Shown: positions 1 to 8,560 of the stretch, in pieces
How positions within the stretch are numbered: position 1 is the stretch's first letter
How the letters are laid out: each line of letters opens with the position of its first letter
Source: Agromyces aurantiacus
GTDB taxonomy: Bacteria > Actinomycetota > Actinomycetes > Actinomycetales > Microbacteriaceae
Length of the DNA stretch: 64,000 nt
Direction of reading: 5' to 3'
Assembly: GCF_016907355.1 (NCBI RefSeq)
Contig: NZ_JAFBBW010000001.1
Span: 558,001-622,000, forward strand
Notes under the pieces: model-generated
The model's database searches: none
What the model was told of the DNA's origin: nothing
The model's input: the letters and a program-made list of their open reading frames with translations, nothing else
Position numbers and translations under genes: made by a program

Positions 1-1418
1 CGACCACCAACGCCGACCTGTTCGCCCGCGCGCAGGCCGCGATCCCGGGCGGGGTGAACTCGCCCGTGCGCGCGTTCCGCTCGGTGGGCGGCACGCCGCG
101 CTTCCTCGTGTCGGCGCGCGGCCCGTACGTGACCGACGCCGAGGGCCGCGAGTACGTCGACCTCGTCGCCGGATGGGGGCCCGCGATCCTCGGCCATGCG
201 CACCCCGAGGTGATCGCGGCCGTGCAGGATGCCGCGGCGCGCGGCCTGTCGTTCGGCGCGTCGACGCCCGTCGAGACCGAGCTCGCCGAGCTCATCGAGC
301 AGCGCGTCGCGCCGGTCGAGAAGCTGCGACTCGTGTCGACCGGCACCGAGGCGACCATGAGCGCCATCCGCCTCGCCCGCGGCTTCACCGGGCGCGACCT
401 GCTCGTGAAGTTCGCCGGCCACTACCACGGCCACTCCGACGGCCTGCTCGCCGAGGCCGGGTCGGGCCTCGCGACCTTCGCGCTGCCGGGCTCGGCCGGC
501 GTGCCCGCCGCGGTCGCCGCGCTCACGCTCGTCGTGCCGTACAACGACCTCGATGCGCTACGCGCGGTGTTCGCCGAGCACGGCGACCGCATCGCCGCCG
601 TGATCACCGAGGCGGCCGCGGCGAACATGGGCGTCGTCCCGCCGCTGCCCGGCTTCAACCGCGCGCTCGTCGAGCTCGCGCACGCGCACGGCGCGCTCGT
701 CATCAGCGACGAGGTGCTCACGGGCTTCCGCGTCTCGAAGGCCGGATGGTGGGGCCTCGAGTCCGCCGCCGGCGCCGACGCGCGCGCCACGTCGGCGCCC
801 TCTGCGCCGGGTGAATGGGCGCACAGCACGCCGAACGGGCGCAGCGACGCGGGTGGCGAGCACGTCGACACGGCGTACACGCCCGACCTGGTCACCTTCG
901 GCAAGGTCGTCGGCGGCGGCATGCCCGTCGCCGCGCTCGGCGGACGCGCCGAGATCATGGAGCGGCTGGCGCCCCTCGGCCCCGTCTACCAGGCGGGAAC
1001 GCTCTCGGGGAACCCGGTCGCGGTGACCGCGGGCGTGACGACGCTGCGCCTCGCCGACGACGCCGTGTACGCCAGGCTCGACGAGGTCTCGGAGACGATC
1101 TCGCAGGCGGTCTCGTCCGCGCTCTCGGCCGAGGGCGTGCCGCACGCCGTGCAGTACGCCGGCAACCTGTTCAGCTTCCTCTTCGGCGAGTCGGTCTCGA
1201 GCGGTGCGCGCGACTACGCGGGCGTGCTCGCGCAGGAGTCGTGGCGCTACGCGCCGTTCTTCCACGCGATGCTCGACGCGGGCGTCTCCCTGCCGCCGAG
1301 CGTGTTCGAGGCGTGGTTCGTGACGGCCGCCCACGACGACGAGGCGGTCTCGCGGATCCTCGGCGCGCTGCCGGCCGCAGCGCGCGCCGCGGCATCCGCC
1401 CGCCCGCCCGCCGCCTGA
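1..1418 (+). CDS. hemL: Glutamate-1-semialdehyde 2,1-aminomutase (5' end outside window)
   Basis: PLP enzyme that converts glutamate-1-semialdehyde to 5-aminolevulinate in tetrapyrrole synthesis. The open frame runs in from the window edge: codons from base 3 read [20 protein letters not shown], a typical HemL N-terminus, so only a few residues are missing. [16 protein letters not shown] and GTLSGNP motifs are present, and the PLP lysine of [11 protein letters not shown] is at bases 903-905. An unusual Ala/Ser/Gly/His-rich stretch of about 38 residues (bases ~763-876) separates the GWWGLE motif from PDLVTFGK, where actinobacterial relatives join these almost directly. It lies away from the catalytic lysine and keeps frame, so the enzyme is probably active. 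Confidence 0.95.
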   Translation, partial: TTNADLFARAQAAIPGGVNSPVRAFRSVGGTPRFLVSARGPYVTDAEGREYVDLVAGWGPAILGHAHPEVIAAVQDAAARGLSFGASTPVETELAELIEQRVAPVEKLRLVSTGTEATMSAIRLARGFTGRDLLVKFAGHYHGHSDGLLAEAGSGLATFALPGSAGVPAAVAALTLVVPYNDLDALRAVFAEHGDRIAAVITEAAAANMGVVPPLPGFNRALVELAHAHGALVISDEVLTGFRVSKAGWWGLESAAGADARATSAPSAPGEWAHSTPNGRSDAGGEHVDTAYTPDLVTFGKVVGGGMPVAALGGRAEIMERLAPLGPVYQAGTLSGNPVAVTAGVTTLRLADDAVYARLDEVSETISQAVSSALSAEGVPHAVQYAGNLFSFLFGESVSSGARDYAGVLAQESWRYAPFFHAMLDAGVSLPPSVFEAWFVTAAHDDEAVSRILGALPAAARAAASARPPAA

Positions 1419-1713
1419 CGCGTCGCCGGCCGCGCGCACGCGCCATCCGCACCGCGCCACCCCGCGGCACCCTGCGGCGCGACACACCCGCGCCACCCCC
1501 CCCCCGCGCCGCCCCTGCACGACGCAGGCGCAGAGTCGGCGCGTCGCGCAACCGGGCGGCGCGTCGCGCCCCGACACGCACTCCGCTCCTGCGTTGCGCG
1601 CCCGAGGGGCGGCCCGACGAGCCGCGCATCGGAGGTTCCGGCAACGGAACCGATCCCGCCTTTGTGGAGCGTCGACGACGCGGGCCGCGAGCACGTCGGG
1701 CAGGATGGGACCT
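1419..1713. other. Intergenic region with nested palindrome and C10 tract
   Basis: This 295-base gap holds no gene. Bases 1496-1505 are ten consecutive C residues. A nested palindrome follows: outer arms 1522-1537 and 1579-1594 match at 13 of 16 positions, and inside them two GCGCGTCGCGC-like halves also pair. It probably ends hemL transcription. The outer right edge (1585-1599, GCTCCTGCGTTGCGC) recurs near 26.5 kb. Confidence 0.6.
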
Positions 1714-2121
1714 ATGGCCACCCTCCGCGTGCACAACGATCGGCTCGAGGTCCACCTCACGCCGGTCGAGAAGTCGCTCGCGTTCCGCAGCGCCGACGTG
1801 ATCGTGCAGCGCGACGACATCCGCTCGGCCATCATCACCGACGACCCGTGGATCTGGCTGCGAGGCATCCGCCGCCGGGGCACTGAGGTGCCGCTGGTCG
1901 CCGCGGTCGGCGTCTGGAAGACCCACGGCGGCAGCGACTTCGTGCTCGTCAAGGGCAAGCGACAGGCGGTCGTGCTCGAGCTCTCGGGCGGCGAGTTCGC
2001 GCGGCTCGTGCTGAGCACCAACCGGGCGGCCGAGCTCGTCGAGAAGCTCCGCGTCGAGGTGCCCACCGGCCATCACGTCGCCGACGACGTGTTCGCCGAG
2101 GAGGAGACGAGCGGCGACTGA
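1714..2121 (+). CDS. Conserved hypothetical protein, 135 aa
   Basis: I do not recognise a named family. The soluble protein begins MATLRVHNDRLEVHLTPVEK, shows alternating beta-strand-like segments (WIWLRGIRRRGTEVPLVAAVGVWKTHGGSDFVLVKG) and ends in an acidic tail. Its fold pattern recalls small actinobacterial proteins that resemble the exported PH-like proteins, but this is only an impression. The start at 1714 is preferred because a CAGGAT hexamer ends 7 nt upstream, in line with the leaderless starts seen elsewhere here; the frame is open further upstream but its codon usage there is random. It is convergent with the DUF1304 gene. Confidence 0.7.
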   Translation: MATLRVHNDRLEVHLTPVEKSLAFRSADVIVQRDDIRSAIITDDPWIWLRGIRRRGTEVPLVAAVGVWKTHGGSDFVLVKGKRQAVVLELSGGEFARLVLSTNRAAELVEKLRVEVPTGHHVADDVFAEEETSGD

Positions 2122-2130
2122 CCGGCCGGC

Positions 2131-2523
2131 TCAGAACGGCAGGAACAGCACGAACCCGATGAGCGGCAGCGTGCCCTGGATGAGCGCGGGTCGCAGGTAC
2201 CCCGGCCCCGTGGTCGTCAGCACGATCGCTGCCGCCGTCATCGACGCGGTGCAGAACAGGATGAGCGCCCGCGCCGCGTACACCAGCGTGCCGTCGACGA
2301 ACAGGACGAGTCCCGCGATGGCGCCGATCGCGAGGAACAGGTTGTAGAAGCCCTGGTTGTAGGCCATCGGGCGCAGGATCTCGGCCTGCTCGCGGTTGCG
2401 GACGTTGAAGATGCGCCACGTGCTCGGCTGCATCCAGCGGATGCTCTCGAGCACGAAGATGTAGATGTGCAGCAGCGCGGCCAGCGCCACGACCACCACG
2501 GCGACGATCCCGAGGACGCTCAT
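2131..2523 (-). CDS. DUF1304-type small membrane protein, 130 aa
   Basis: Four hydrophobic helices are visible: residues ~3-25, ~50-70, ~78-100 and ~108-130. The LHIYIFVLESIRW segment after helix 1 and the MAYNQGFYNLFLA segment at helix 2 are hallmarks of the DUF1304 family of four-helix membrane proteins of unknown function. The length fits the family (about 120-130 aa). A TAGCAT hexamer 6 nt upstream supports the ATG at 2523 as a leaderless start. It ends 9 bp from the stop of the opposite-strand hypothetical gene. Confidence 0.85.
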   Translation of the reverse strand: MSVLGIVAVVVVALAALLHIYIFVLESIRWMQPSTWRIFNVRNREQAEILRPMAYNQGFYNLFLAIGAIAGLVLFVDGTLVYAARALILFCTASMTAAAIVLTTTGPGYLRPALIQGTLPLIGFVLFLPF

Positions 2524-2529
2524 GGCTGG

Positions 2530-2535
2530 ATGCTA
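2530..2535 (-). promoter_or_regulatory. -10 element of the DUF1304 gene
   Basis: TAGCAT on the minus strand, 6 nt before the ATG; no Shine-Dalgarno sequence fits between. Confidence 0.6.
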
Positions 2536-2559
2536 CGCGCATCCGCCGCCTCGATGACG

Positions 2560-3393
2560 TCACGTCACGTCGCGCCGCCACGTGGTCGCGCCGCCGATGA
2601 TCGTGGTCAGAACCCCGATGCCGAGCAGCACCAGGCCGCCCTGCCACCACTCGAGCGTCTCGGTGCTTCCGAGCGAGGCGACGTTGTAGAGCGAGGCGCC
2701 CACGAGTGCGTCGCTCGCGGCGCCGGGCAGGAATCGGCCGATGGTCGCGGTCGTCTCGTTCAGCGACGCCGCGAGCCGCAGCACGGGCTCGACGAACTGG
2801 GTGAACGCGATCACGATGACGATCGCGGCGACCTGGTTGGGCACGAGTGCGCCGAGCCCGACGCCGATCGTGCCCCACAGCGCCATGGCCAGCACGCCGC
2901 GCCCGACGAGCGCCCACGTGTCGGTCGAGTCGAGGCCGGTGTCGAGGTCGAACGCGGCGAGGGCCGCCGCCCCGGTCGCCACCGACGTCGCGAAGCCGAT
3001 CACGCCGAAGACCGCGCCGACGACGAGTTGCGAGGAGAACTTGCCCGCGAGCACGGTCGACCGGTGCGGTTCGGCGAGGAAGGTGGTCGTGAGCGTCCGG
3101 TGCCGGAACTCCGAGGTGACGGCGAGCGCGCCGAGCAGCACCGGGAACACGTACCCGATCGACGAGGCGAAGCTGTAGAGGAGCGGTGCGAGGTCGACCC
3201 CGGGCGGCAGCGCCGTGTTGCCGCCCGCTGCGGCCGCGGCATCCGGATTCTCGATCGACCAGCCGAGGAACGCGCCGAACCCGCCCGACATGATCGCGAC
3301 GTACACGACGAGCACGATGGCGAGCAGCCACCACATACGCGTCGTGAGGACCTTCAGGAACTCCGCACCGAGCGAACGCAGGAATGCCATCAC
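2560..3393 (-). CDS. ABC-2 type transporter permease, 277 aa
   Basis: Membrane subunit of an export-type ABC transporter. The N-terminal FLKVLTTRMWWLLAIVLVVY and five further hydrophobic segments give about six transmembrane helices, typical of ABC-2 permeases that lack a conserved substrate motif. The HRTLTTTFLAEPHRSTVLAGK stretch in the first cytoplasmic loop matches bacitracin- and lantibiotic-immunity-like permeases. Its start overlaps the stop of the ATPase gene by 4 bp (ATGA), so the two are translationally coupled. The substrate cannot be told from sequence. Confidence 0.9.
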   Translation of the reverse strand: MMAFLRSLGAEFLKVLTTRMWWLLAIVLVVYVAIMSGGFGAFLGWSIENPDAAAAAGGNTALPPGVDLAPLLYSFASSIGYVFPVLLGALAVTSEFRHRTLTTTFLAEPHRSTVLAGKFSSQLVVGAVFGVIGFATSVATGAAALAAFDLDTGLDSTDTWALVGRGVLAMALWGTIGVGLGALVPNQVAAIVIVIAFTQFVEPVLRLAASLNETTATIGRFLPGAASDALVGASLYNVASLGSTETLEWWQGGLVLLGIGVLTTIIGGATTWRRDVT

Positions 3394-4286
3394 TCACCGC
3401 CCCCGTTCACGAGCGCGAGGAACGACTCCTCGAGCCCCGATTTCAGCCGATGCAGTGCGCTCACCTCGACGCCCCCGACGAACGCCGCATGGCCGACGAC
3501 CGCGGGATCGGACTCGGAGACGATGAGACCGTTGCGGCCCTCGGTGTACTCGAGGCCGGCCTGGTCGAGCGCCGAGGCGAGCCGGAGCCGGTCGGGCGAG
3601 TCGATGACCGTGCGCGGCGAGGCGTCGAGCTCGAGGTCGGACAGCGAACCCGAGCGCACGAGGCGCCCGCGCGAGATGATCACGACGTCGTCGACCGACT
3701 GCTGCACCTCGCTCAGCAGGTGCGAGCTCACGAGCACGGTGCGGCCTTCCTGCGCGAGGCCGCGCAGGAAGCCGCGGATCCACTTGATGCCCTCGGGGTC
3801 GAGGCCGTTCACGGGCTCGTCGAGGACGAGCACGCGGGGATCGCCGAGCAGCGTGGTCGCGAGCGCGAGTCGCTGCCGCATGCCGAGCGAGAACCCGCCG
3901 ACGCGCCGTTGCGCGAACTCGCGCATCCCGACCAGCTCGAGCACCTCGTCGACGCGGTGCGCGCGGATGCCGGCGGCTGCGGCCATCACGCGGAGGTGCG
4001 CCCGGGCGGTGCGTCCGGGGTGGAACGCCGCATCGAGCGCCGCACCCACGGTCTCGAGCGGTCGCCGCAGGTCGCGGTAGCGAGCGTCGCCGATGGTCGC
4101 GGTGCCCGCTGTGGGACGCTCGAGGCCGAGCAGCAGTCGCAGCGTCGTGGTCTTGCCCGCCCCGTTCGGGCCGAGGAACCCGGTGACCCGCCCCGGCTCC
4201 ACAGTGAAGGTCAGGTCGTCGACCGCCGTGACGGAGCCGAACCGCTTGGTCAGTCCGGCGATTTCGATGGGGATGCCCTCGGTCAT
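3390..4286 (-). CDS. ABC transporter ATP-binding protein, 298 aa
   Basis: Nucleotide-binding subunit paired with the permease that follows. Walker A GPNGAGKTT is at residues 39-47, the signature is FSLGMRQRL instead of LSGGQ, and Walker B reads VLVLDEPVNGLDP, followed by an H-loop in LVSSHLL. This signature variant is common in bacitracin/gliding-type exporters (BcrA-like). A C-terminal extension of about 80 residues follows the ATPase core. GAGGAG lies upstream of the ATG, so unlike many neighbours this gene has a normal ribosome binding site. Confidence 0.92.
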   Translation of the reverse strand: MTEGIPIEIAGLTKRFGSVTAVDDLTFTVEPGRVTGFLGPNGAGKTTTLRLLLGLERPTAGTATIGDARYRDLRRPLETVGAALDAAFHPGRTARAHLRVMAAAAGIRAHRVDEVLELVGMREFAQRRVGGFSLGMRQRLALATTLLGDPRVLVLDEPVNGLDPEGIKWIRGFLRGLAQEGRTVLVSSHLLSEVQQSVDDVVIISRGRLVRSGSLSDLELDASPRTVIDSPDRLRLASALDQAGLEYTEGRNGLIVSESDPAVVGHAAFVGGVEVSALHRLKSGLEESFLALVNGGGE

Positions 4287-4347
4287 GTGTCTCCTCGGCG
4301 AGGTGCTGCGGCGCGGTCGGACGAAGGGGGCGCGATGGCGCGCCCCG

Positions 4348-5121
4348 TCAGTTCAGCGGGCGGATGGCGGCGGGCAGCACGCCGCCGGAGTAGAGCATGC
4401 CGGCGAGGTCCTGCAGGGCCTCGAGGGTGACGCGCTGCGGGTACGGCCCGTACGAGAGCCGAGCCACCCCGAGCGCCTGCAAGCGGTCGGGCGGCGGCAC
4501 GAGTGGCAGCCCGATCAGCGAGAGCCGCTGCCGGCCGAGGCCGTCGACGAGTTCCGCGACGACCTCCTCCCCGAAGTCGCCGGGGACGAAGACCGTCGTC
4601 GCGCCCGCGTCGAGGTAGGCGCGGCCGCGCTCGATCGCGTCGGCGACCCACACCTCGCGCGGACGGTCGCGCCCACGCAGCCAGGCGTCGGTGCGCGCGT
4701 TGAGGGCGAATGGCACCCCCTCGGCCTCGGCGGCGGCCACGGCGGCCTCGACCGCGGCGACCGAGGCGGCCAGCGGCTTCAGCTCGTCCTCGAGGTTGGC
4801 CCCGACGATTCCTTCGCCGATCGCCCGGCGGATCGTCTCGCCCGGGTCGCCGTAGCCGGCCTCGAGGTCGGCGCTCACGGGCACGTCCACGGCGCGCGCG
4901 ATGCGGCCCGCCATGTCGAGCATGAGCTCGAAGGGGATCCGCTCGCCGTCGGGGTACCCGAAGGTCGCGGCGATGGACTGGCTGGCGGTCGCGAGGGCGC
5001 GCGTCTCGGGAAGCGCGGCCACGACCCTGGCGCTCACGACGTCCCACACGTTCACGACCTGGAGGAGCTCGTCGTCGGCGTGGAGGCGGCGCAGTTCGGC
5101 AGCCGTGTCGGCTCGGGTCAT
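4348..5121 (-). CDS. Isocitrate lyase/PEP mutase family protein, 257 aa
   Basis: Member of the PEP mutase/isocitrate lyase superfamily of (beta/alpha)8 enzymes that cleave or form C-C or C-P bonds next to a carboxylate. Visible motifs are VNVWDVVSARV near the N-terminus, PVSADLEAGYGDP (metal-binding acid pair), GANLEDE and FALNARTDAWL. It lacks the KKCGH motif of isocitrate and methylisocitrate lyases, so it should not be called prpB; the substrate is unknown. The frame is open to a GTG at 5130, but TAGTGT ends 7 nt before the ATG at 5121, so I start there. It lies downstream of the ABC genes' opposite end with a 61-bp gap. Confidence 0.85.
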   Translation of the reverse strand: MTRADTAAELRRLHADDELLQVVNVWDVVSARVVAALPETRALATASQSIAATFGYPDGERIPFELMLDMAGRIARAVDVPVSADLEAGYGDPGETIRRAIGEGIVGANLEDELKPLAASVAAVEAAVAAAEAEGVPFALNARTDAWLRGRDRPREVWVADAIERGRAYLDAGATTVFVPGDFGEEVVAELVDGLGRQRLSLIGLPLVPPPDRLQALGVARLSYGPYPQRVTLEALQDLAGMLYSGGVLPAAIRPLN

Positions 5122-5128
5122 GGCCACC

Positions 5129-5134
5129 ACACTA
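5129..5134 (-). promoter_or_regulatory. -10 element of the PEP mutase-like gene
   Basis: TAGTGT, 7 nt before the ATG at 5121. It overlaps the upstream GTG, which argues against that codon being the start. Confidence 0.55.
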
Positions 5135-5223
5135 GGACCGTCGGAGGCGATCGGACAGCGTATTCTCGGCGTGCTCGCGACGGCGACCCGCGAAATGGGG
5201 GAGTTCCTCCGTTCTCGGATGCG

Positions 5224-6432
5224 TCACGCGAGTGCCGACGCGAGCCCTGCGAGCAGCCGCTCGACGTCGGCCTCGTCGGTGTACGGTGCGAGCCCGACGC
5301 GGAGGCCGCCCTCGTCGCCGAGCCCCAGGTGGCGCGACGCCTCGAGGGCGTAGAAGTTGCCGGATGGCGCGAGCACGCGCTCCGCGGCCAGGTGCCGGGT
5401 CACGTCCGAGGCCGCCCGCCCGTCGAACGTCATCAGCACGGTCGGCGTGCGCCGGGCGGCGCGCGAGCGCACCGTCGCACCGGGAAGCTCGGCGAGTCCG
5501 TCGGCGAGGCGCGCGCCGAGCGCCGACTCGTGGGCGTGGAGGGCCGCGTAGGACGCGGCGAGGCGGTCGCGGCGCGAGGCCGCGGCATCCGCGTCGGGGT
5601 CGAGGTCGGCGAGCACCTCGACCGCGGCGGTCACCCCGGCGAGCAGTTCGTAGGGGAGCGTGCCGTACTCGAACCGCTCGGGCACGGCGTTCGTCGACGG
5701 CAGGAGCTTGTCGGGCGCGATGGTCTCGAGCAACTCGGGGCGGGCCACGAGCACGCCGCAGTGCGGACCGAGGAACTTGTACGGCGAGCAAGTGAAGAAG
5801 TCGGCGCCGAGCGCGCGGACGTCGGGCAGCTCATGGGCCGTGACGTGCACGCCGTCGACGAACAGCACCGCGCCCGCCGCGTGCACAGCCTCGGCGATCG
5901 CGGGAACGTCGGGCCGGGTGCCGATGAGGTTGGATGCGGCCGTCACGGCCACGAGCCGCGTGCGATCGGTGACGAGTCCGGTGACCGCCTCGACGGGCAG
6001 CTCGCCCGTCTGCGGGTCGAAGTCGGCCCAGCGCACGGTCGCGCCCGCGCGCTCGGCCGCCTGCACCCAGGGGCGCACGTTCGAGTCGTGGTCGAGGCGC
6101 GTGACGACGACCTCGTCGCCCGGTCGCCAGTCGCGCGAGAGGTTCCGGGAGAAGTCGTACACGAGCTGCGTCGCGCTGCGGCCGTGCACGATGCCGCGCG
6201 GGTCGCCGTTCACGAGGTCGGCCATGGCGTTCCGGAAACCGTGCACGGCCTCCTCGGCGCGCTGCTCGGAGAGCCCGACGGTGCCGCGGTTCGACAGGGG
6301 GCCGGTGAGCGTGGCGGAGATCGCCTCGCCCACCTGGCGGGGCGTCTGCGTGCCGCCGGGGGCGTCGAACTGCGCCCATCCCGCCTCGAGCGAGGGGAAC
6401 CAGGAGCGGATGCGGGCGACGTCGTAGGCCAT
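5224..6432 (-). CDS. Cysteine desulfurase-like protein, 402 aa
   Basis: Class V aminotransferase-fold PLP protein. The PLP lysine is in CSPYKFLGPHCGVL, the aspartate in LFVDGVHVTAH, and the N-terminus FPSLEAGWAQFDAPGGTQTP is typical of the group known as cysteine desulfurase-like (TIGR01976). These are not the SufS/IscS desulfurases of Fe-S assembly: the catalytic-cysteine loop near the C-terminus is not evident. A genuine sufS lies at 14.9-16.2 kb. The real reaction is uncertain. A leaderless start is supported by TAGGCT 6 nt upstream. Confidence 0.88.
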   Translation of the reverse strand: MAYDVARIRSWFPSLEAGWAQFDAPGGTQTPRQVGEAISATLTGPLSNRGTVGLSEQRAEEAVHGFRNAMADLVNGDPRGIVHGRSATQLVYDFSRNLSRDWRPGDEVVVTRLDHDSNVRPWVQAAERAGATVRWADFDPQTGELPVEAVTGLVTDRTRLVAVTAASNLIGTRPDVPAIAEAVHAAGAVLFVDGVHVTAHELPDVRALGADFFTCSPYKFLGPHCGVLVARPELLETIAPDKLLPSTNAVPERFEYGTLPYELLAGVTAAVEVLADLDPDADAAASRRDRLAASYAALHAHESALGARLADGLAELPGATVRSRAARRTPTVLMTFDGRAASDVTRHLAAERVLAPSGNFYALEASRHLGLGDEGGLRVGLAPYTDEADVERLLAGLASALA

Positions 6433-6438
6433 GGCCAG

Positions 6439-6444
6439 AGCCTA
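6439..6444 (-). promoter_or_regulatory. -10 element of the desulfurase-like gene
   Basis: TAGGCT, 6 nt before the ATG at 6432. It is back to back with the promoter of the next gene. Confidence 0.6.
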
Positions 6445-6512
6445 GGCGACCGCGGCGCGGGCGCACGTTCGCGCCCGTGCGGGCTCACAGCCGCCGCGCT
6501 GCATGGCGGGGG

Positions 6513-6518
6513 TACCAT
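6513..6518 (+). promoter_or_regulatory. -10 element of the beta-lactamase-fold gene
   Basis: TACCAT, 7 nt before the ATG at 6526; this selects that start over the very long open frame upstream. Confidence 0.55.
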
Positions 6519-6525
6519 CCGGAGT

Positions 6526-7605
6526 ATGGCCGCCCACCGCGTGGCGCATCGGCGCCTCGCGCTCCTCATCGCCGGGATCGCGGGGGTCGCGGCCATGAGC
6601 GGCTGCCTCTACGGCCCGCCGTACGACCAGCTCCTCACGGGCGACGAGCAGCTCCTCGAGATCGCGCGCGAGGACTACACCGACGCGGGCGACCAGGTCG
6701 CGATGGCGGTCGTCGACGGCGACGAGGTGCGGACCGCCTTCGTCTCGGCCGACGCGTCCACGCGCTTCGAGCTCGGCAGCGCGACGCGCGGGCTCACGGG
6801 ACTCCTGCTGGCGGACTCGATCGAGCGCGGCGAGGTCTCGCTCGACGACACGGTCGGCGAGTACCTCGACCTCGGCGATGCGCCCGCGGCGGCCCTGACC
6901 CTGCGCCAGCTGGCGACGCATCACTCGGAGCTGCCGCAGGACCCGCTCGGCCCCGGGGCGTGGGAGAACCCGACGCCCGACCCGGAGGCATCGGCGCCAC
7001 CTGATCGCGGCGGCCTCGACGCGCTGCTCGGCCGCGTGGCACGGATCGACCTGGTGCCCGAGCTCGAGTACAACGTGAGCGACTTCGACGCGGCGCTCAT
7101 CGGCCAGGCGCTCGCGGCGGCGACCGGCACGCGGTACGCGGACCTGCTCGAGGAGCGAGTCCTCGGACCCATCGGCATGGAGGACGCCGTGGTCGTCGAA
7201 TCGGCCGACCTGCTGCCCTCGGGCCTCGCGCAGGGCCACGACCGGTGGGGTCGCAAGGTCGCCTCGCGGGGGAGCGGCGCGTACTCGCCCGCGACGGGCC
7301 TCGTCGTGACGATCGACGACATGATCGCGCTCGCGCGCGCCGTCGTTGACGGCCCGTTCGCCGACAGCGAGGCGCTCGACCCTGCCGCCGAGACCCGCTG
7401 GCCGCGGATCGACATCGGCTACTTCTGGGAGCGCTACGCGCTGGACCGCGGGCACGCCGTCTACATCGTGGGCTCGTCGGCCGGCTTCTCGGCGGCGCTG
7501 CTCGCCGAGCCGGACGCCCGCCGGGCCTCGGTGCTGCTCTCCAACGCCGAGGTCGACTGGCCGTGGTCGCGCGTGCTGCCGCTGCTCGCGACGATCGAGG
7601 AGTGA
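6526..7605 (+). CDS. Beta-lactamase-fold (serine hydrolase family) lipoprotein, likely inactive, 359 aa
   Basis: An N-terminal signal (RRLALLIAGIAGVAAMSGC, Cys at residue ~26) suggests export and lipid anchoring. The body follows the class C beta-lactamase/esterase layout: FELGSATRGLTGLLLAD, LRQLATHHSELP, LEERVLGPIGM and SSAGFSAALL. However the catalytic SxxK reads SATR, the Tyr-x-Asn site reads VSD in the best alignment, and the HxG/KTG strand reads VGS. All three active-site motifs are altered, so a hydrolase role is doubtful; a binding or scaffold role is my inference. Nothing here indicates antibiotic resistance. The frame is open far upstream, but those codons are antisense to the neighbouring gene. 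Confidence 0.8.
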   Translation: MAAHRVAHRRLALLIAGIAGVAAMSGCLYGPPYDQLLTGDEQLLEIAREDYTDAGDQVAMAVVDGDEVRTAFVSADASTRFELGSATRGLTGLLLADSIERGEVSLDDTVGEYLDLGDAPAAALTLRQLATHHSELPQDPLGPGAWENPTPDPEASAPPDRGGLDALLGRVARIDLVPELEYNVSDFDAALIGQALAAATGTRYADLLEERVLGPIGMEDAVVVESADLLPSGLAQGHDRWGRKVASRGSGAYSPATGLVVTIDDMIALARAVVDGPFADSEALDPAAETRWPRIDIGYFWERYALDRGHAVYIVGSSAGFSAALLAEPDARRASVLLSNAEVDWPWSRVLPLLATIEE

Positions 7606-7630
7606 TCGCGATCGCCCGGCCCGCCCGGGT

Positions 7631-7636
7631 TAGCAT
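7631..7636 (+). promoter_or_regulatory. -10 element of the LssY_C gene
   Basis: TAGCAT, 6 nt before the ATG at 7643. Confidence 0.55.
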
Positions 7637-7642
7637 GCCAGC

Positions 7643-8560
7643 ATGCAGGGGGCACGGCCCGCGGGGCGGGCGGCCGAGGATGCGCCGGCGGTCGGCGGTG
7701 CGCGGGCGGTCGGGGAGGGCGGCCCGTCATCCGAGCGGCCGCCGCGCCTGTCGTTGATGACGGTGCTCGACGGCTTCTTCTTCGTGTACGCGGGCGTGGC
7801 GGCGGTGTGGCTCGCCTGGCTGCTGCTCTCGCAGTCGTTCGAGTTCGGATGGCTGGGCGTGCTCTTCTTCGTCGTGTTCTGGCTCGTGCTGGCCTATCTG
7901 GTGCTGCCCCGGCTGCATCGCATCCTCACCACGATCTACGTTCCCGATTACTTCATCGGGCGCACGCGCACGAGCGACGGGCTGCTCGGCGATCCGGTGA
8001 ACCTCGCGTTCGACGGGTCCGAGGCCGCGCTGCACGCGGCGATGACCGCGGCCGGGTGGACGCGCGCCGACGAGGTCACGCTCGCCTCCGGCTGGCGGAT
8101 CGTCACGTCGACGCTCTCGCGCCGGAGCTACGACGAGGCGCCGGTGAGCCCGCTGTTCCTCTTCGGCCGGCAGCAGGACTTCGCCTACCAGCAGGAGGTC
8201 TCCGGCAACCCGGCCAAACGCCATCACGTGCGGTTCTGGCGAACGCCCGACGGCTGGCTCCTGCCGGGCGGCCGCCGTGTGGACTGGCTCGCCGCCGGCA
8301 CGTTCGACCGCGCCGTGGGGTTCTCGCTCTTCACGCTCCAGGTCACGCACAAGATCGACGCCGACATCGACGTCGAGCGCGACCACATCCTCGCGACGCT
8401 CACCGCGGCCGTGCCGTCGGCGCGCATCGAGGTGCTGCACGACTTCTCCACCGGGTACCACTCGCGCAACGGCGGGGGCGACACCATCCGGACCGACGGC
8501 GACCTCCCGGTCGTCGATGTCGCCGCCGTGCCCGTGCGCACGACCGAGGGGCCGTCGTGA
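7643..8560 (+). CDS. LssY C-terminal domain membrane protein, 305 aa
   Basis: After a disordered, Pro/Gly-rich N-terminus of about 38 residues come two transmembrane helices (VLDGFFFVYAGVAAVWLAWL and LGVLFFVVFWLVLAYLVLP). The soluble part carries the LssY_C pattern: VPDYFIGRTRTSDGLLGDPVN, TAAGWTRADEV, SPLFLFGRQQDFAYQQEV and HHVRFWRT. The domain is known from LssY of Legionella secretion loci and from PAP2-linked proteins; its activity is not established. Its stop overlaps the next start by 4 bp (GTGA), so both are one operon. The start rests on the leaderless geometry. Confidence 0.82.
   Translation: MQGARPAGRAAEDAPAVGGARAVGEGGPSSERPPRLSLMTVLDGFFFVYAGVAAVWLAWLLLSQSFEFGWLGVLFFVVFWLVLAYLVLPRLHRILTTIYVPDYFIGRTRTSDGLLGDPVNLAFDGSEAALHAAMTAAGWTRADEVTLASGWRIVTSTLSRRSYDEAPVSPLFLFGRQQDFAYQQEVSGNPAKRHHVRFWRTPDGWLLPGGRRVDWLAAGTFDRAVGFSLFTLQVTHKIDADIDVERDHILATLTAAVPSARIEVLHDFSTGYHSRNGGGDTIRTDGDLPVVDVAAVPVRTTEGPS

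Noticed and set aside
1496..1505. Phase-variable C10 tract
   Set aside because: It is intergenic, not inside a gene or between -35 and -10 elements, so no switch function can be supported.
4348..5121. Methylisocitrate lyase (prpB) for the methylcitrate cycle
   Set aside because: It belongs to the superfamily but lacks the KKCGH catalytic motif and is 11 kb from prpD.
5224..6432. A second SufS-type cysteine desulfurase for Fe-S assembly
   Set aside because: The catalytic cysteine loop is not evident and the sequence fits the separate desulfurase-like group.
4093..6525. Long + strand open frame running into the beta-lactamase-fold gene
   Set aside because: This part is antisense to the PEP mutase-like and desulfurase-like genes; a good leaderless promoter and signal peptide place the true start at 6526.
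6526..7605. Beta-lactamase resistance gene
   Set aside because: SxxK, YxN and KTG motifs are all altered, so hydrolysis of beta-lactams is not supported.
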